NCBI GenBank assembly: GCA_938045805.1
Contig: CALIBL010000011.1
Location: forward strand, 124,001 to 188,000
Source of the DNA: an uncultured Rubripirellula sp.
GTDB lineage: Bacteria > Planctomycetota > Planctomycetia > Pirellulales > Pirellulaceae
Reading direction: 5' to 3'
DNA length: 64,000 nucleotides
In this document: positions 18,465 to 27,190 of the stretch, one piece after another
Layout of the letters: the number at the start of each line of letters is the position of its first letter
Numbering within the stretch: position 1 is the first letter of the stretch
Position numbers and translations under genes: made by a program
The notes under the pieces: generated by a model
What the model was told of the DNA's origin: nothing
Databases searched by the model: none
What the model saw: only the letters and a program-made list of their open reading frames with translations

Positions 18465-20648
18465 ATGAAAGTAAAAAGTGGTGGCGGTTTTCGAGCCATA
18501 CATTACACCTTCAAGAAAGGTCGAGAAGCTGGGGGTCTACTCAAGCTATTTCGAGCGATGAGATCCCGGAACGCCTGCAAGACATGCGCGTTAGGAATGG
18601 GTGGGCAGAAAGGAGGAATGGTAAACGAAAAAGGTACTTTTCCAGAGGTATGCAAAAAAAGCCTCCAAGCAATGGTTGCTGATATGCAACCTGCCATTGC
18701 ATCCGACTTTTGGTTGAAGCATTCGATTGAGGAGCTAAAGACATTTTCACCTCGGAAGCTAGAGAACCTCGGTAGACTTAGCCAACCCATTCGGTATCGT
18801 CGTGGTGAACAATACTTTGAGCCGATCACCTGGACGGAAGCGATAACAAGCATCACTAACAAAATGAATTTGATCGAAGCGGACCGATCATTCTTTTACT
18901 TTAGTGGTCGAAGCAGTAATGAAGCGGGTTTCCTTCTCCAATTGATGGCTCGACTTTATGGCACCAACAACGTCAACAATTGCAGCTATTACTGTCATCA
19001 AGCGAGTGGTGTTGGACTACAATCAAGTATTGGAACCGGCACCGCCACGATCGTCTTAGATGACCTAGAGAAATCTGACTGTGTCTTTCTCATCGGAGGA
19101 AATCCAGCTAGCAACCATCCACGATTGATGACCAGCCTGATGCACGTACGACGACGTGGTGGCAAAGTCATCGTCATCAACCCGGTGCGTGAAACGGGTT
19201 TGTTGAATTTTCGGATCCCAAGTGATCCTTGGTCATTACTTTTCGGAACACGAATAGCAACTCATTACCTCCAGCCGCATATTGGTGGTGATCTCGCTCT
19301 CCTATGGGGATTGGCCAAGTCCCTCAAATCCCAGAACCGCATCGATCGGAGCTATCTAAATCAACACTGCAGAGACGAATCAGCGTGGTGTGACGCCCTC
19401 GATTCACTTGAATGGGACGAAATCGAAACAAAAAGCGGTATCCTAAAAGACGAGATCGACCTGATTGCAAAACTCTATGGGCAATCTGATCGCGCTGTAT
19501 TTGCGTGGACCATGGGGATCACTCACCATGCACATGGAGTTCAAAATGTACAAGCGATCGCCAACCTCGCGCTCAGTCGTGGCATGGTTGGTAAAGTAGG
19601 CAGTGGACTCATGCCGATTCGCGGTCATAGTAATGTCCAAGGAATTGGAAGCGTCGGAGTCACACCCACTCTCAAGAAAGCAATCTATGATTCACTAGAA
19701 AAGAATCACGGCCTGAAATTACCGACCAAACCTGGTCTCGACACACTTGCATGCATGGAAGCAGCAGCACAGTCTCAGATATCGGTCGGATTCTTCCTAG
19801 GCGGAAACCTTTACGGATCCAATCCTGACTCAAAGTTTGCCGATGCATCACTGTCTAACTTGGACATGTCAATCATGTTAAACACGACCCTGAATACGGG
19901 TCACGTTCATGGGTTGGCGAAGGAAACCTACATCCTTCCGGTGCTCGCGAGAGACGAAGAACATGCTGCCACGACGCAGGAATCGATGTTTAACTTTGTC
20001 AGATTGAGCGATGGTGGACCAAAAAGACTAATGGGTCCCCGAAGTGAATTAGAGATCATCGTGGAAATCGGGTCAAAACTGTCAGAAACATCAAACAAGA
20101 TCGATTGGCAATCGATGCGCGACCCAGACAAGGTTAGACATTGGATCAGTTCGGTTGTCCCAGGCTACTCTCAAATCAAAGACATCGGTACAAACCGTAG
20201 CGAGTTTCAAATCGAAGGACGCACCCTCCATTCACCTGTCTTTGCAACTGATAGTGGGAAAGCCCAGCTTCACGTTCACACGTTGCCAGATCTCTTAGCA
20301 CAAAACAAAGGTGAATTTCGACTGATGACCGTTCGTAGTGAAGGTCAATTCAATACCGTCGTCTATGAAGATGAAGATCTCTATCGAAATCAGGATGGTA
20401 GGGACGTCATTTTGCTTCATCCGGATGACCTTTCCCTCCTATCACTGAAGCACAATCAAAGGGTTCGAGTGAGTAGTAAGACTGGAACCATGTCAAACAT
20501 TCGCGCTCGATCCTACGAAGAGATTCGCCAAGGCAACGCATTGATGTATTACCCTGAGGCAAATCTTTTGGTTTCGCGGGATTCCGATCCTGCCAGCCGG
20601 ACCCCAGCTTTCAAAGGCGTCGTAGTACAAATCACCCCTGAAACATGA
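18465..20648 (+). CDS. Molybdopterin oxidoreductase, FdhF/YdeP family (formate-dehydrogenase alpha-like)
   Basis: IRYRRGEQYFEPITWTEA, FFYFSGRSSNEAGFLLQLMARLYGTNNVNNCSYYCHQASG, MPIRGHSNVQGIGSVGVTP; N-terminal CKTCALGMGGQKGGM. Confidence 0.88.
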   Translation: MKVKSGGGFRAIHYTFKKGREAGGLLKLFRAMRSRNACKTCALGMGGQKGGMVNEKGTFPEVCKKSLQAMVADMQPAIASDFWLKHSIEELKTFSPRKLENLGRLSQPIRYRRGEQYFEPITWTEAITSITNKMNLIEADRSFFYFSGRSSNEAGFLLQLMARLYGTNNVNNCSYYCHQASGVGLQSSIGTGTATIVLDDLEKSDCVFLIGGNPASNHPRLMTSLMHVRRRGGKVIVINPVRETGLLNFRIPSDPWSLLFGTRIATHYLQPHIGGDLALLWGLAKSLKSQNRIDRSYLNQHCRDESAWCDALDSLEWDEIETKSGILKDEIDLIAKLYGQSDRAVFAWTMGITHHAHGVQNVQAIANLALSRGMVGKVGSGLMPIRGHSNVQGIGSVGVTPTLKKAIYDSLEKNHGLKLPTKPGLDTLACMEAAAQSQISVGFFLGGNLYGSNPDSKFADASLSNLDMSIMLNTTLNTGHVHGLAKETYILPVLARDEEHAATTQESMFNFVRLSDGGPKRLMGPRSELEIIVEIGSKLSETSNKIDWQSMRDPDKVRHWISSVVPGYSQIKDIGTNRSEFQIEGRTLHSPVFATDSGKAQLHVHTLPDLLAQNKGEFRLMTVRSEGQFNTVVYEDEDLYRNQDGRDVILLHPDDLSLLSLKHNQRVRVSSKTGTMSNIRARSYEEIRQGNALMYYPEANLLVSRDSDPASRTPAFKGVVVQITPET

Positions 20649-20789
20649 TGTTTCACGGGATCCCGATGCCCATGACGCGCCTGATGTCCTTGGAAGAGAC
20701 AATTCCGCTCGACTCCGTGGTGATTCTTTGGTAGGCATCAGCTTCTGGAGCGATCTTGCGCTAAAATCCTCTATCCTTGGAACCAACCA

Positions 20790-21365
20790 ATGATTGATCT
20801 CACTGGTATCCCGATCACATCTGCGGTTCTCTTTTTTGTTGCTGGATTGATCTTTGCAAGTTTCTTTTCCGGAATCACGAAGGCAAAGAAATACCTAGGA
20901 TCAATTGAATCGCAACGATATCGACGAGCAAAATTTGCTTGGCGTCAAAGAAAAATGCAAGCTGCTGAACTTCGTCGATATCGGGATTTGGTCGATGAGC
21001 TAAAAGTTCAGGTAGAACACAAGTCAGGTGAGTTATCAAATGCGGTAAAAAACTACGACAGCGTCCGAGCGTCACTCAGCCAGCTCGAGGGTGACTACCT
21101 TGAACAGAAAGAACACCTGCATCGTCAGGTTCGGCGTAACAGGATGCTCAATGCACAATTAACCGAAGTGATCGAAGCTAAGGCCAAACTGAGTGCGTCG
21201 CAATTGACCAAGCATCCCCAAAGCGATCCTATCAAACAGGCTGTTGTTCCAATGAACCATCGGTTCAGCAGTAAAGTAGCTACACAACCGCTGATCATCA
21301 GTGATCGCGTGAAACTTCGTATTCCGCGTAAAGCCGAGAAACACAAACCGGAAACACAAAATTAG
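20790..21365 (+). CDS. Hypothetical membrane-anchored coiled-coil protein
   Basis: N-terminal TM helix (TSAVLFFVAGLIFASFF), then long charged coiled-coil. Confidence 0.6.
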   Translation: MIDLTGIPITSAVLFFVAGLIFASFFSGITKAKKYLGSIESQRYRRAKFAWRQRKMQAAELRRYRDLVDELKVQVEHKSGELSNAVKNYDSVRASLSQLEGDYLEQKEHLHRQVRRNRMLNAQLTEVIEAKAKLSASQLTKHPQSDPIKQAVVPMNHRFSSKVATQPLIISDRVKLRIPRKAEKHKPETQN

Positions 21366-21414
21366 CTTGGCTGGCATAACCGTTGGAACAGGAAGCGAAG
21401 CAGCAATCGCGTTT

Positions 21415-22534
21415 CTACTCCGATTGATCTGCCACAGTCTTACCAGCCTTAAGCCTCAGGAAAGCGTCAAAGAAACCCTGAAGTTCGCGACCATCCATAA
21501 CGCTGTTGAAATTCCCGACGTAGTGGCCAGTTCTGGCATCTTTCACGCGTTGATCGGGATGCAAGAAATAATTTCGAATTTGCGAACCAAATCCTGTCCT
21601 TGCCTGCGTCTCGTACTTCTTAGCGTCCTCTGCTTCACGTCTCTCTTCTTCGATCCGAGCCAATTTTGCACGCAGCATTTTCCAAGCAGTCGCTCGGTTC
21701 TGATGCTGACTTCGCTCATTCTGACATTGAACTACCGTGTTAGTCGGAACATGGGTGAGACGAATAGCACTATCAGTTTTATTAACGTGTTGTCCACCGG
21801 CACCACCTGCTCGATAGCGGTCTTCGCGAACATCTTTCTCTTGGATATCAACTTCGATTGAGTCGTCGATTTCAGGCGATACGCTCACTGCCGCAAAACT
21901 CGTCTGACGTTTGCCTTCGCTATTAAAAGGGCTAATGCGTACGAGTCGATGCATCCCCTCTTCACCTTTTAGGTAGCCATAAGCCATCGGTCCGCGGATC
22001 GCGATCGACGCATGATTGATTCCCGCTTCCTCGTTTTCCTGACGATCCAATAACTCGATCGCGAAGGAATGATCAACGGCCCATGCCGAATACATCCGGA
22101 GCATCATATCCGCCCAATCGTTCGCATCGGTCCCTCCGTCACGAGCATTGATCGTGAGGATCGCTCCAGCAGAGTCGTTGGGACCGTTGAGTAATGCCTT
22201 GAGTTCCAAACTCTCAAGTAGATTTTCCAATCGGCTCAATTCTGCTTCAACTTCGGCGCGAACCGATGCATCTTCATCCACCATCTCGAAGAGAACCTCG
22301 AGATCTTCAGCCGAATTGGTCAGGTCGTTCATGGGAGCAACGATTGTTTTCAGTCCCTTCAGTTCTGAAACGACTCGCTGAGCGGCTTCATTGTCGTCCC
22401 AAAATCCCGGCTCCCCCATCTGATTCTCTATTGCGTGAATTCGCTCCTTCTTTGCAGCGTAGTCAAAGAGAGTCTCCTAGTTGACGAAGACGAGCTTGAA
22501 TCTCTTTGCTTCTAGAAAGTAATTCAGCATCCAT
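21415..22534 (-). CDS. prfB: Peptide chain release factor 2, expressed through a +1 programmed frameshift
   Basis: ORF 21415-22419 carries RF2 signatures (GGAGGQHVNKTDSAIRLTHVPT). Upstream in another frame: MDAELLSRSKEIQARLRQLGDSL-TGA-C, joining in +1 to DYAAKKERIHAIENQMGEPGFWDD. Alternative start ATG at 22552. Confidence 0.93.
22463..22478 (-). promoter_or_regulatory. prfB +1 ribosomal frameshift site (SD-like AGGAG then CTT TGA C)
   Basis: Minus strand reads CTAGGAGACTCTCTTTGAC; canonical CUU-UGA-C slippery stop with upstream SD-like element. Confidence 0.92.
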
Positions 22535-22686
22535 TCTCGTGATGGACTCCATGCGTATGATGGTGGTGTAAATTGCGTCACGCTGTGTCAGATCATACGA
22601 GAGGATCTGACACGGGTTTGTTTGTCCGGTGTAATCGCTAATAGAATTATCGATCCCAGCAATCTAGATATCGAGGTGAAATATAC

Positions 22687-23886
22687 ATGTCGCGAGTCGT
22701 TCTAGCGATGAGTGGGGGTGTCGATTCAAGTGTAGCGGCCCATTTGCTCTTGGAAGAGGGGCATGAGGTGATTGGTGTCTTCATGCGACACGGGGAAGAA
22801 TCCAGTCAGGCATGTCGGGTTGAATCGGCGAATCCAAACCCTGAGAAATCACTTCCCATCATCAAGGACCATCCCGGATCACAAAAGTCAGGTCGCTTGC
22901 GTCAACAGCGGGCTGATCACAAGCAGGGATGCTGCACCGCATCTGATGCCGCTGATGCGCGTCGCGTCGCGTTGAATATGAAAATCCCTTTCTATGCACT
23001 CGATTTGCAAAGTGATTTCCAGCGAATTGTGGATTATTTCGTCGATGATTACCTCGCCGGCAGGACCCCTAACCCCTGTGTCAAATGCAACCACTGGATC
23101 AAATTTGGTCGATTGTTTGACTACGCCGACGATATCGGAGCGGAATTTGTCGCAACGGGTCACTACGCTCGGAAACATATCGCGAAGGGTCAATCCACCT
23201 CAGATCATAATGGCGAGTACCAACTCTTGAGGGGTTTTGATTCCGATAAGGATCAGTCCTACGCACTTTTCGGAATCCAAAAAGACCGCCTCAGCCGGAT
23301 GTTGCTACCTGTCGGGGGATTCGAAAAGCCAAAAATTCGCCAGATTGCTGAGAGCTTGTCACTCGGCGTTGCAGGGAAACGTGACAGTCAAGAGATATGT
23401 TTTGTCACACAGGGCCATCACAGCGACTTTGTTCGAGCCAAAGATCCAAAGAGGGCAGGGGAGACCGCTGGTCATTTTGTCGATACTAGCGGGAAGATTG
23501 TCGGTGAGCATCAAGGGTACGAAGCATTCACTGTTGGCCAACGCAAAGGCTTAGGAATCGCCCTTGGTGAACCCGTTTTCGTCACCCGCATCATCCCGGA
23601 AACAAAACAAGTGGTATTAGGCAACAAACAATCGCTCGCTAGAAAAACTTTTGAAGCAGATGAAGCTAACTGGCTCGTTGATGATCCCGACAAAATACCG
23701 GAGGAAGTTGGGATTCAAATACGGTACAACGGCGAACCAAAACCAGGCCGTATCACACTCATCGATCAGGATCCGACTCGATTTCGAGTGGATTTCGAGC
23801 ATCCTGAGTTAGCCGTTGCTCCAGGACAAGCAGCTGTAGTCTACGATGGGCAGCGGGTCCTCGGTGGTGGTTGGATTTGTAGCTAA
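22687..23886 (+). CDS. mnmA: tRNA-specific 2-thiouridylase
   Basis: MSGGVDSSVAAHLLLEEGHEVIGVFM, NPCVKCNHWIKFG, ATGHYAR, FGIQKDRLSRMLLPVGG, GKRDSQEICFV. Confidence 0.96.
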   Translation: MSRVVLAMSGGVDSSVAAHLLLEEGHEVIGVFMRHGEESSQACRVESANPNPEKSLPIIKDHPGSQKSGRLRQQRADHKQGCCTASDAADARRVALNMKIPFYALDLQSDFQRIVDYFVDDYLAGRTPNPCVKCNHWIKFGRLFDYADDIGAEFVATGHYARKHIAKGQSTSDHNGEYQLLRGFDSDKDQSYALFGIQKDRLSRMLLPVGGFEKPKIRQIAESLSLGVAGKRDSQEICFVTQGHHSDFVRAKDPKRAGETAGHFVDTSGKIVGEHQGYEAFTVGQRKGLGIALGEPVFVTRIIPETKQVVLGNKQSLARKTFEADEANWLVDDPDKIPEEVGIQIRYNGEPKPGRITLIDQDPTRFRVDFEHPELAVAPGQAAVVYDGQRVLGGGWICS

Positions 23887-23909
23887 ACCACAAAAACAGA
23901 CACACCTAG

Positions 23910-23940
23910 AAGCCACCCAGAAGGGTGGCTTGTTTTGTTT
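23910..23940 (+). terminator. Rho-independent terminator downstream of mnmA
   Basis: 9-bp stem AAGCCACCC/GGGTGGCTT, loop AGAA, followed by T-rich tract TTGTTTTGTTT. Confidence 0.85.
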
Positions 23941-24157
23941 CTCGACGCAGTGGAAACCCAGATCTGCAGCAAAAGGCTGCTCAGGGATGGCTCAATTTGA
24001 GAAATAAGTTGCCGCACCGTTTGGTGATAGCTAAAGTTGAGTGGAGTTTTGCGGTGTTTATCGGATTTCGCACGTCATCCTGCCGATACGATAAAGGCCG
24101 AGTGCAATCCGGGCAAAAACCAGACGGTTACATTTTTGGGGGAAGGAAGCGGGCACA

Positions 24158-24904
24158 ATGAAGAAAATTGCGTTGACAATCGCTATTTCTGGTTTGTTTT
24201 TTGGTGCATCAAAGGCTCAAGCGGATCAGGTATTACTGAGTGAAATGTTCGGTCGTGGCATCCATGCCTACTACGTTGGCAATCAAGAGATTGCACAGGA
24301 GATGTTCACCTCCGCCATTGATCATGGACTGGAGGATCCGCGAGTTTACTACTTCCGCGGCATTTTGGCTTTTGACAAGGGGCATACCGAAAACGCAGTT
24401 GCAGATTGGGAACGCGGTGCCGAAATCGAAGCGAATTCGCGAACCAATTTTGCAATAGGTCATACCCTGTCACGATTCCAAGGCAGCGGACGTGTTCAAC
24501 TGGAAAGTATTCGACAAGCAGCGAAGCTAGCAGCTCTAGAAGCCAGAATCGAAAGAGCAGAGCAGCGATACGGTGAGCTCGCCGCAGGAAGCGTAACCCC
24601 GTCAGCGAGCGGAGGAATCACGCCTCCACCGGTTCCTTCAGACATCGTGAATCCTTTTGCAGCTGACATGGCAGAAGGGTCGGCAAGCGTTGTTGATAAC
24701 GACGCTTTGAAGAACGCAATGAGTGATCCGTTCGCGGGTGAAGCCACCGCAGCTCCAGCGAACCCAACACCCGCTGCCAATAATGACCCTTTCAGCGGCG
24801 GTAACGCCGGTGGTGCCGATCCCTTTGGCGGCGCAGCACCTGCTAACAATGACCCGTTTGGTGGTAATGCCGACCCGTTTGGTGGCAATCCTTTTGGAAA
24901 CTAA
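24158..24904 (+). CDS. Secreted TPR-like protein with Asn/Asp/Pro/Phe/Gly-rich repetitive C-terminus
   Basis: Signal peptide (MKKIALTIAISGLFFGASKAQA), TPR-like region, C-terminal NNDPFGGNADPFGGNPFGN repeats. Confidence 0.7.
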   Translation: MKKIALTIAISGLFFGASKAQADQVLLSEMFGRGIHAYYVGNQEIAQEMFTSAIDHGLEDPRVYYFRGILAFDKGHTENAVADWERGAEIEANSRTNFAIGHTLSRFQGSGRVQLESIRQAAKLAALEARIERAEQRYGELAAGSVTPSASGGITPPPVPSDIVNPFAADMAEGSASVVDNDALKNAMSDPFAGEATAAPANPTPAANNDPFSGGNAGGADPFGGAAPANNDPFGGNADPFGGNPFGN

Positions 24905-24932
24905 TTGGATCATCCAGCTTTCACACACAAAG

Positions 24933-24967
24933 AAGCGGAAGTCGTGAAGTCGACTTCCGCTTTTTTT
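24933..24967 (+). terminator. Rho-independent terminator
   Basis: Perfect 12-bp stem AAGCGGAAGTCG/CGACTTCCGCTT, loop TGAAGT, then T7. Confidence 0.93.
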
Positions 24968-24984
24968 ATGCGCTAAGACGGAAC

Positions 24985-26631
24985 TTACTTGGATTGGTCA
25001 CGATTAAAAAATTTATTCAGGACCGCCTCACTCGGCTTTGGAGTGACCCAAGAAATAAGGATCATTGCGAGGGTCGATACGAATAACATCACGACGACAG
25101 GTTTTAGCGAAACATCCATTCCGTTTACGTTGATGTGCACCATGTAACCGCTCAAACCACCTTGGTCCATTGGGACTTGCAAACCCTGATAAAACAAGAA
25201 GCTCCAAGAACCGATTGCCGCCAAAACGCTCGCCATCGCGCCCAAGGCAGACAGACCTCGCCAATACAGAGCTGCTACCACCAAAGGAAAGAGGGCGGAA
25301 AATCCGCTAAAACACCATACACCCATCGCAAACACACTGCGCACGTTTCCTAAGCTTAGTAAGTAGGTCACGGCAACAATCACGACAATGAAACATCGCG
25401 TTAAAACAACCTGCTGTCGATCACTTAAACGATCTTTTCCGATGTAGTGAGTAACAATGTCATTGGTAAAAATGGTTCCAAGGCACAGGAACTGACTGTC
25501 TAGACTCGACATGATTGCTGCCAAAATCCCAGCTGCTAGAAAACCACCAAGGATCGCGCCCGTTTGAGTTTTCACTAAGAACGGAAGAATCTTATTAGCA
25601 TCCACGACTCCACTTGGCAAAGCGGGTAACGGCGGGCCAGAAGGCTGAAGCTCTGGTGATGAAAACAAGCCAAAAGTCCATACACCTATCAACACACAGG
25701 GAACCCAAACGATCATGATGAAAAGTGGTTGAAGGATGACGGGTGCTTTAAACGTTCGAGCGCTTTTTGCAGTCATCCAATGTTGGAAGACATGGGGAAA
25801 CATGCCCACTGATAATGGGATCAATAGGTACATTAAAAACTGACCGTGCCCCATGTTTTTTCTAGTTGAATGTGACTCTGGCACGATCGAACTTAAGTAC
25901 TGAAGATTATCAAAGAATGACGCCTTTCCTCCCAATCGATTGGCAATCACATAAAACGTGACAATGCCTAAAATCATGAAGATGGCGGTTTGAAAAGCAT
26001 TTGCCCAAGCTGTTCCTCGCATGCCACCATAGAAAACATAAGTGAGCACAACGAGGCAGATCAGCAGCGAACCAAGCCAAGGTGGTACACCGCCATGAGT
26101 AGCCGGATTAATCGTTTGATCAGGTTGCAAACTCTGGAACCAGCTAAGATTTGGTGCAAGCCCAGCCGTCATTGCCTGAATCACACCACCACTACTGATG
26201 ACACCAATCAGTAAATACGGGATGACGAGTCCGACAAGAACGGGAAAGAGCAGTACACCGATGAAATCACTATCGAGACGATCGCGGAAAAATTCAATTT
26301 GAGTGGTGTAGTGGTGCTTCCTGGCGAGGGTCCAAACCTTCACTCCTATCAAGAAAAAACAGAGTGAGTGAATGATCCCGCTACTGCTGGCGAGCATTCC
26401 GTAGACACCTATTCCCTCTCGATATGCTTGCCCTGTGCTGCCAACCAGCGCAAAGGCCGTCATGGTTGTCCCAAACAAACTCATCACCAACAAAAATGGT
26501 CCAATTGAATGGCTTGCCACCTGGTAGTCAGCTTTGGTCCCTCGGAAGAGTCGGCTTGAAATGAAGCCGATTGCTAATAGGAGAACCAGATACCCGAGGA
26601 TGATCAAAAGTTGCGTTGTTCCAGGGTTCAT
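24985..26631 (-). CDS. Sodium:solute symporter family protein
   Basis: SSS-like polytopic protein: DYQVASHSIGPFLLVMSLFGTTMTAFALVGSTGQAYREGIGVYG, AAIMSSLDSQFLCLGTIFTNDI. Confidence 0.9.
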   Translation of the reverse strand: MNPGTTQLLIILGYLVLLLAIGFISSRLFRGTKADYQVASHSIGPFLLVMSLFGTTMTAFALVGSTGQAYREGIGVYGMLASSSGIIHSLCFFLIGVKVWTLARKHHYTTQIEFFRDRLDSDFIGVLLFPVLVGLVIPYLLIGVISSGGVIQAMTAGLAPNLSWFQSLQPDQTINPATHGGVPPWLGSLLICLVVLTYVFYGGMRGTAWANAFQTAIFMILGIVTFYVIANRLGGKASFFDNLQYLSSIVPESHSTRKNMGHGQFLMYLLIPLSVGMFPHVFQHWMTAKSARTFKAPVILQPLFIMIVWVPCVLIGVWTFGLFSSPELQPSGPPLPALPSGVVDANKILPFLVKTQTGAILGGFLAAGILAAIMSSLDSQFLCLGTIFTNDIVTHYIGKDRLSDRQQVVLTRCFIVVIVAVTYLLSLGNVRSVFAMGVWCFSGFSALFPLVVAALYWRGLSALGAMASVLAAIGSWSFLFYQGLQVPMDQGGLSGYMVHINVNGMDVSLKPVVVMLFVSTLAMILISWVTPKPSEAVLNKFFNRDQSK

Positions 26632-26972
26632 GATTGAGCCCCCCCATCACTTTTTGACTCTTGGCTTCGAGTCTCTTCACCTTGCTCCCCAACTTCAGTG
26701 AGAAGCGAATCATCATCAAATGGCCAATAAAACTGGCTGACCATACCCCAACTGATCACTGCAACAAGGGAAACACCCAAGTGCCAAAAAAGTCCCGCCG
26801 GTAGAAAACCAAAAACTAATGTCGAATTGCTCCATAGCCAATAATCCTGGTGTAACACCAATAAAATGGCTGAGACTAACAAGACGGGGACAAGACTCGT
26901 TTGCCGTTGCATGCTGAGAAATCGTGAGTTGGTAGAAAGGGTGACTGCTTTGAGAGCGGATTTTATCCACAC
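26628..26972 (-). CDS. Small membrane protein, DUF3311-like partner of the symporter
   Basis: Two TM segments (LVSAILLVLHQDYWLWSNSTLVFGFLPAGLFWHLGVSLVAVISWGMV), 4-bp overlap with the SSS gene. Confidence 0.6.
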   Translation of the reverse strand: MWIKSALKAVTLSTNSRFLSMQRQTSLVPVLLVSAILLVLHQDYWLWSNSTLVFGFLPAGLFWHLGVSLVAVISWGMVSQFYWPFDDDSLLTEVGEQGEETRSQESKSDGGAQS

Positions 26973-27190
26973 ATTGCTATCAAAACGAAGTGGAATCAGA
27001 GCGAATAGTCTAAGAGATTAGGCAAAGTGTTCCTACTTTGGATTCTCTTCCCTAAAATCGGCATTCGATTTGTGAACGGTCCTATCTATGCTTTGCCGTT
27101 AGATGGTGAGGAAGAGGGCGTGACAAGAATCCTTCTTAACACCAACCTTAAAAATCTTAAACTTTCGCCGCCAACTGACACGATCGAACT

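Noticed and set aside
22772-23554. Several + ORFs inside mnmA (22772-22975, 22994-23230, 23237-23554)
   Set aside because: Overlap a strongly recognisable mnmA in another frame; no family features.
24496-24888. 130-aa minus-strand ORF (MPPNGSALPPNGS...)
   Set aside because: Reverse-strand reading of the repetitive C-terminus of the TPR-like protein; the sense frame has a signal peptide and terminator.
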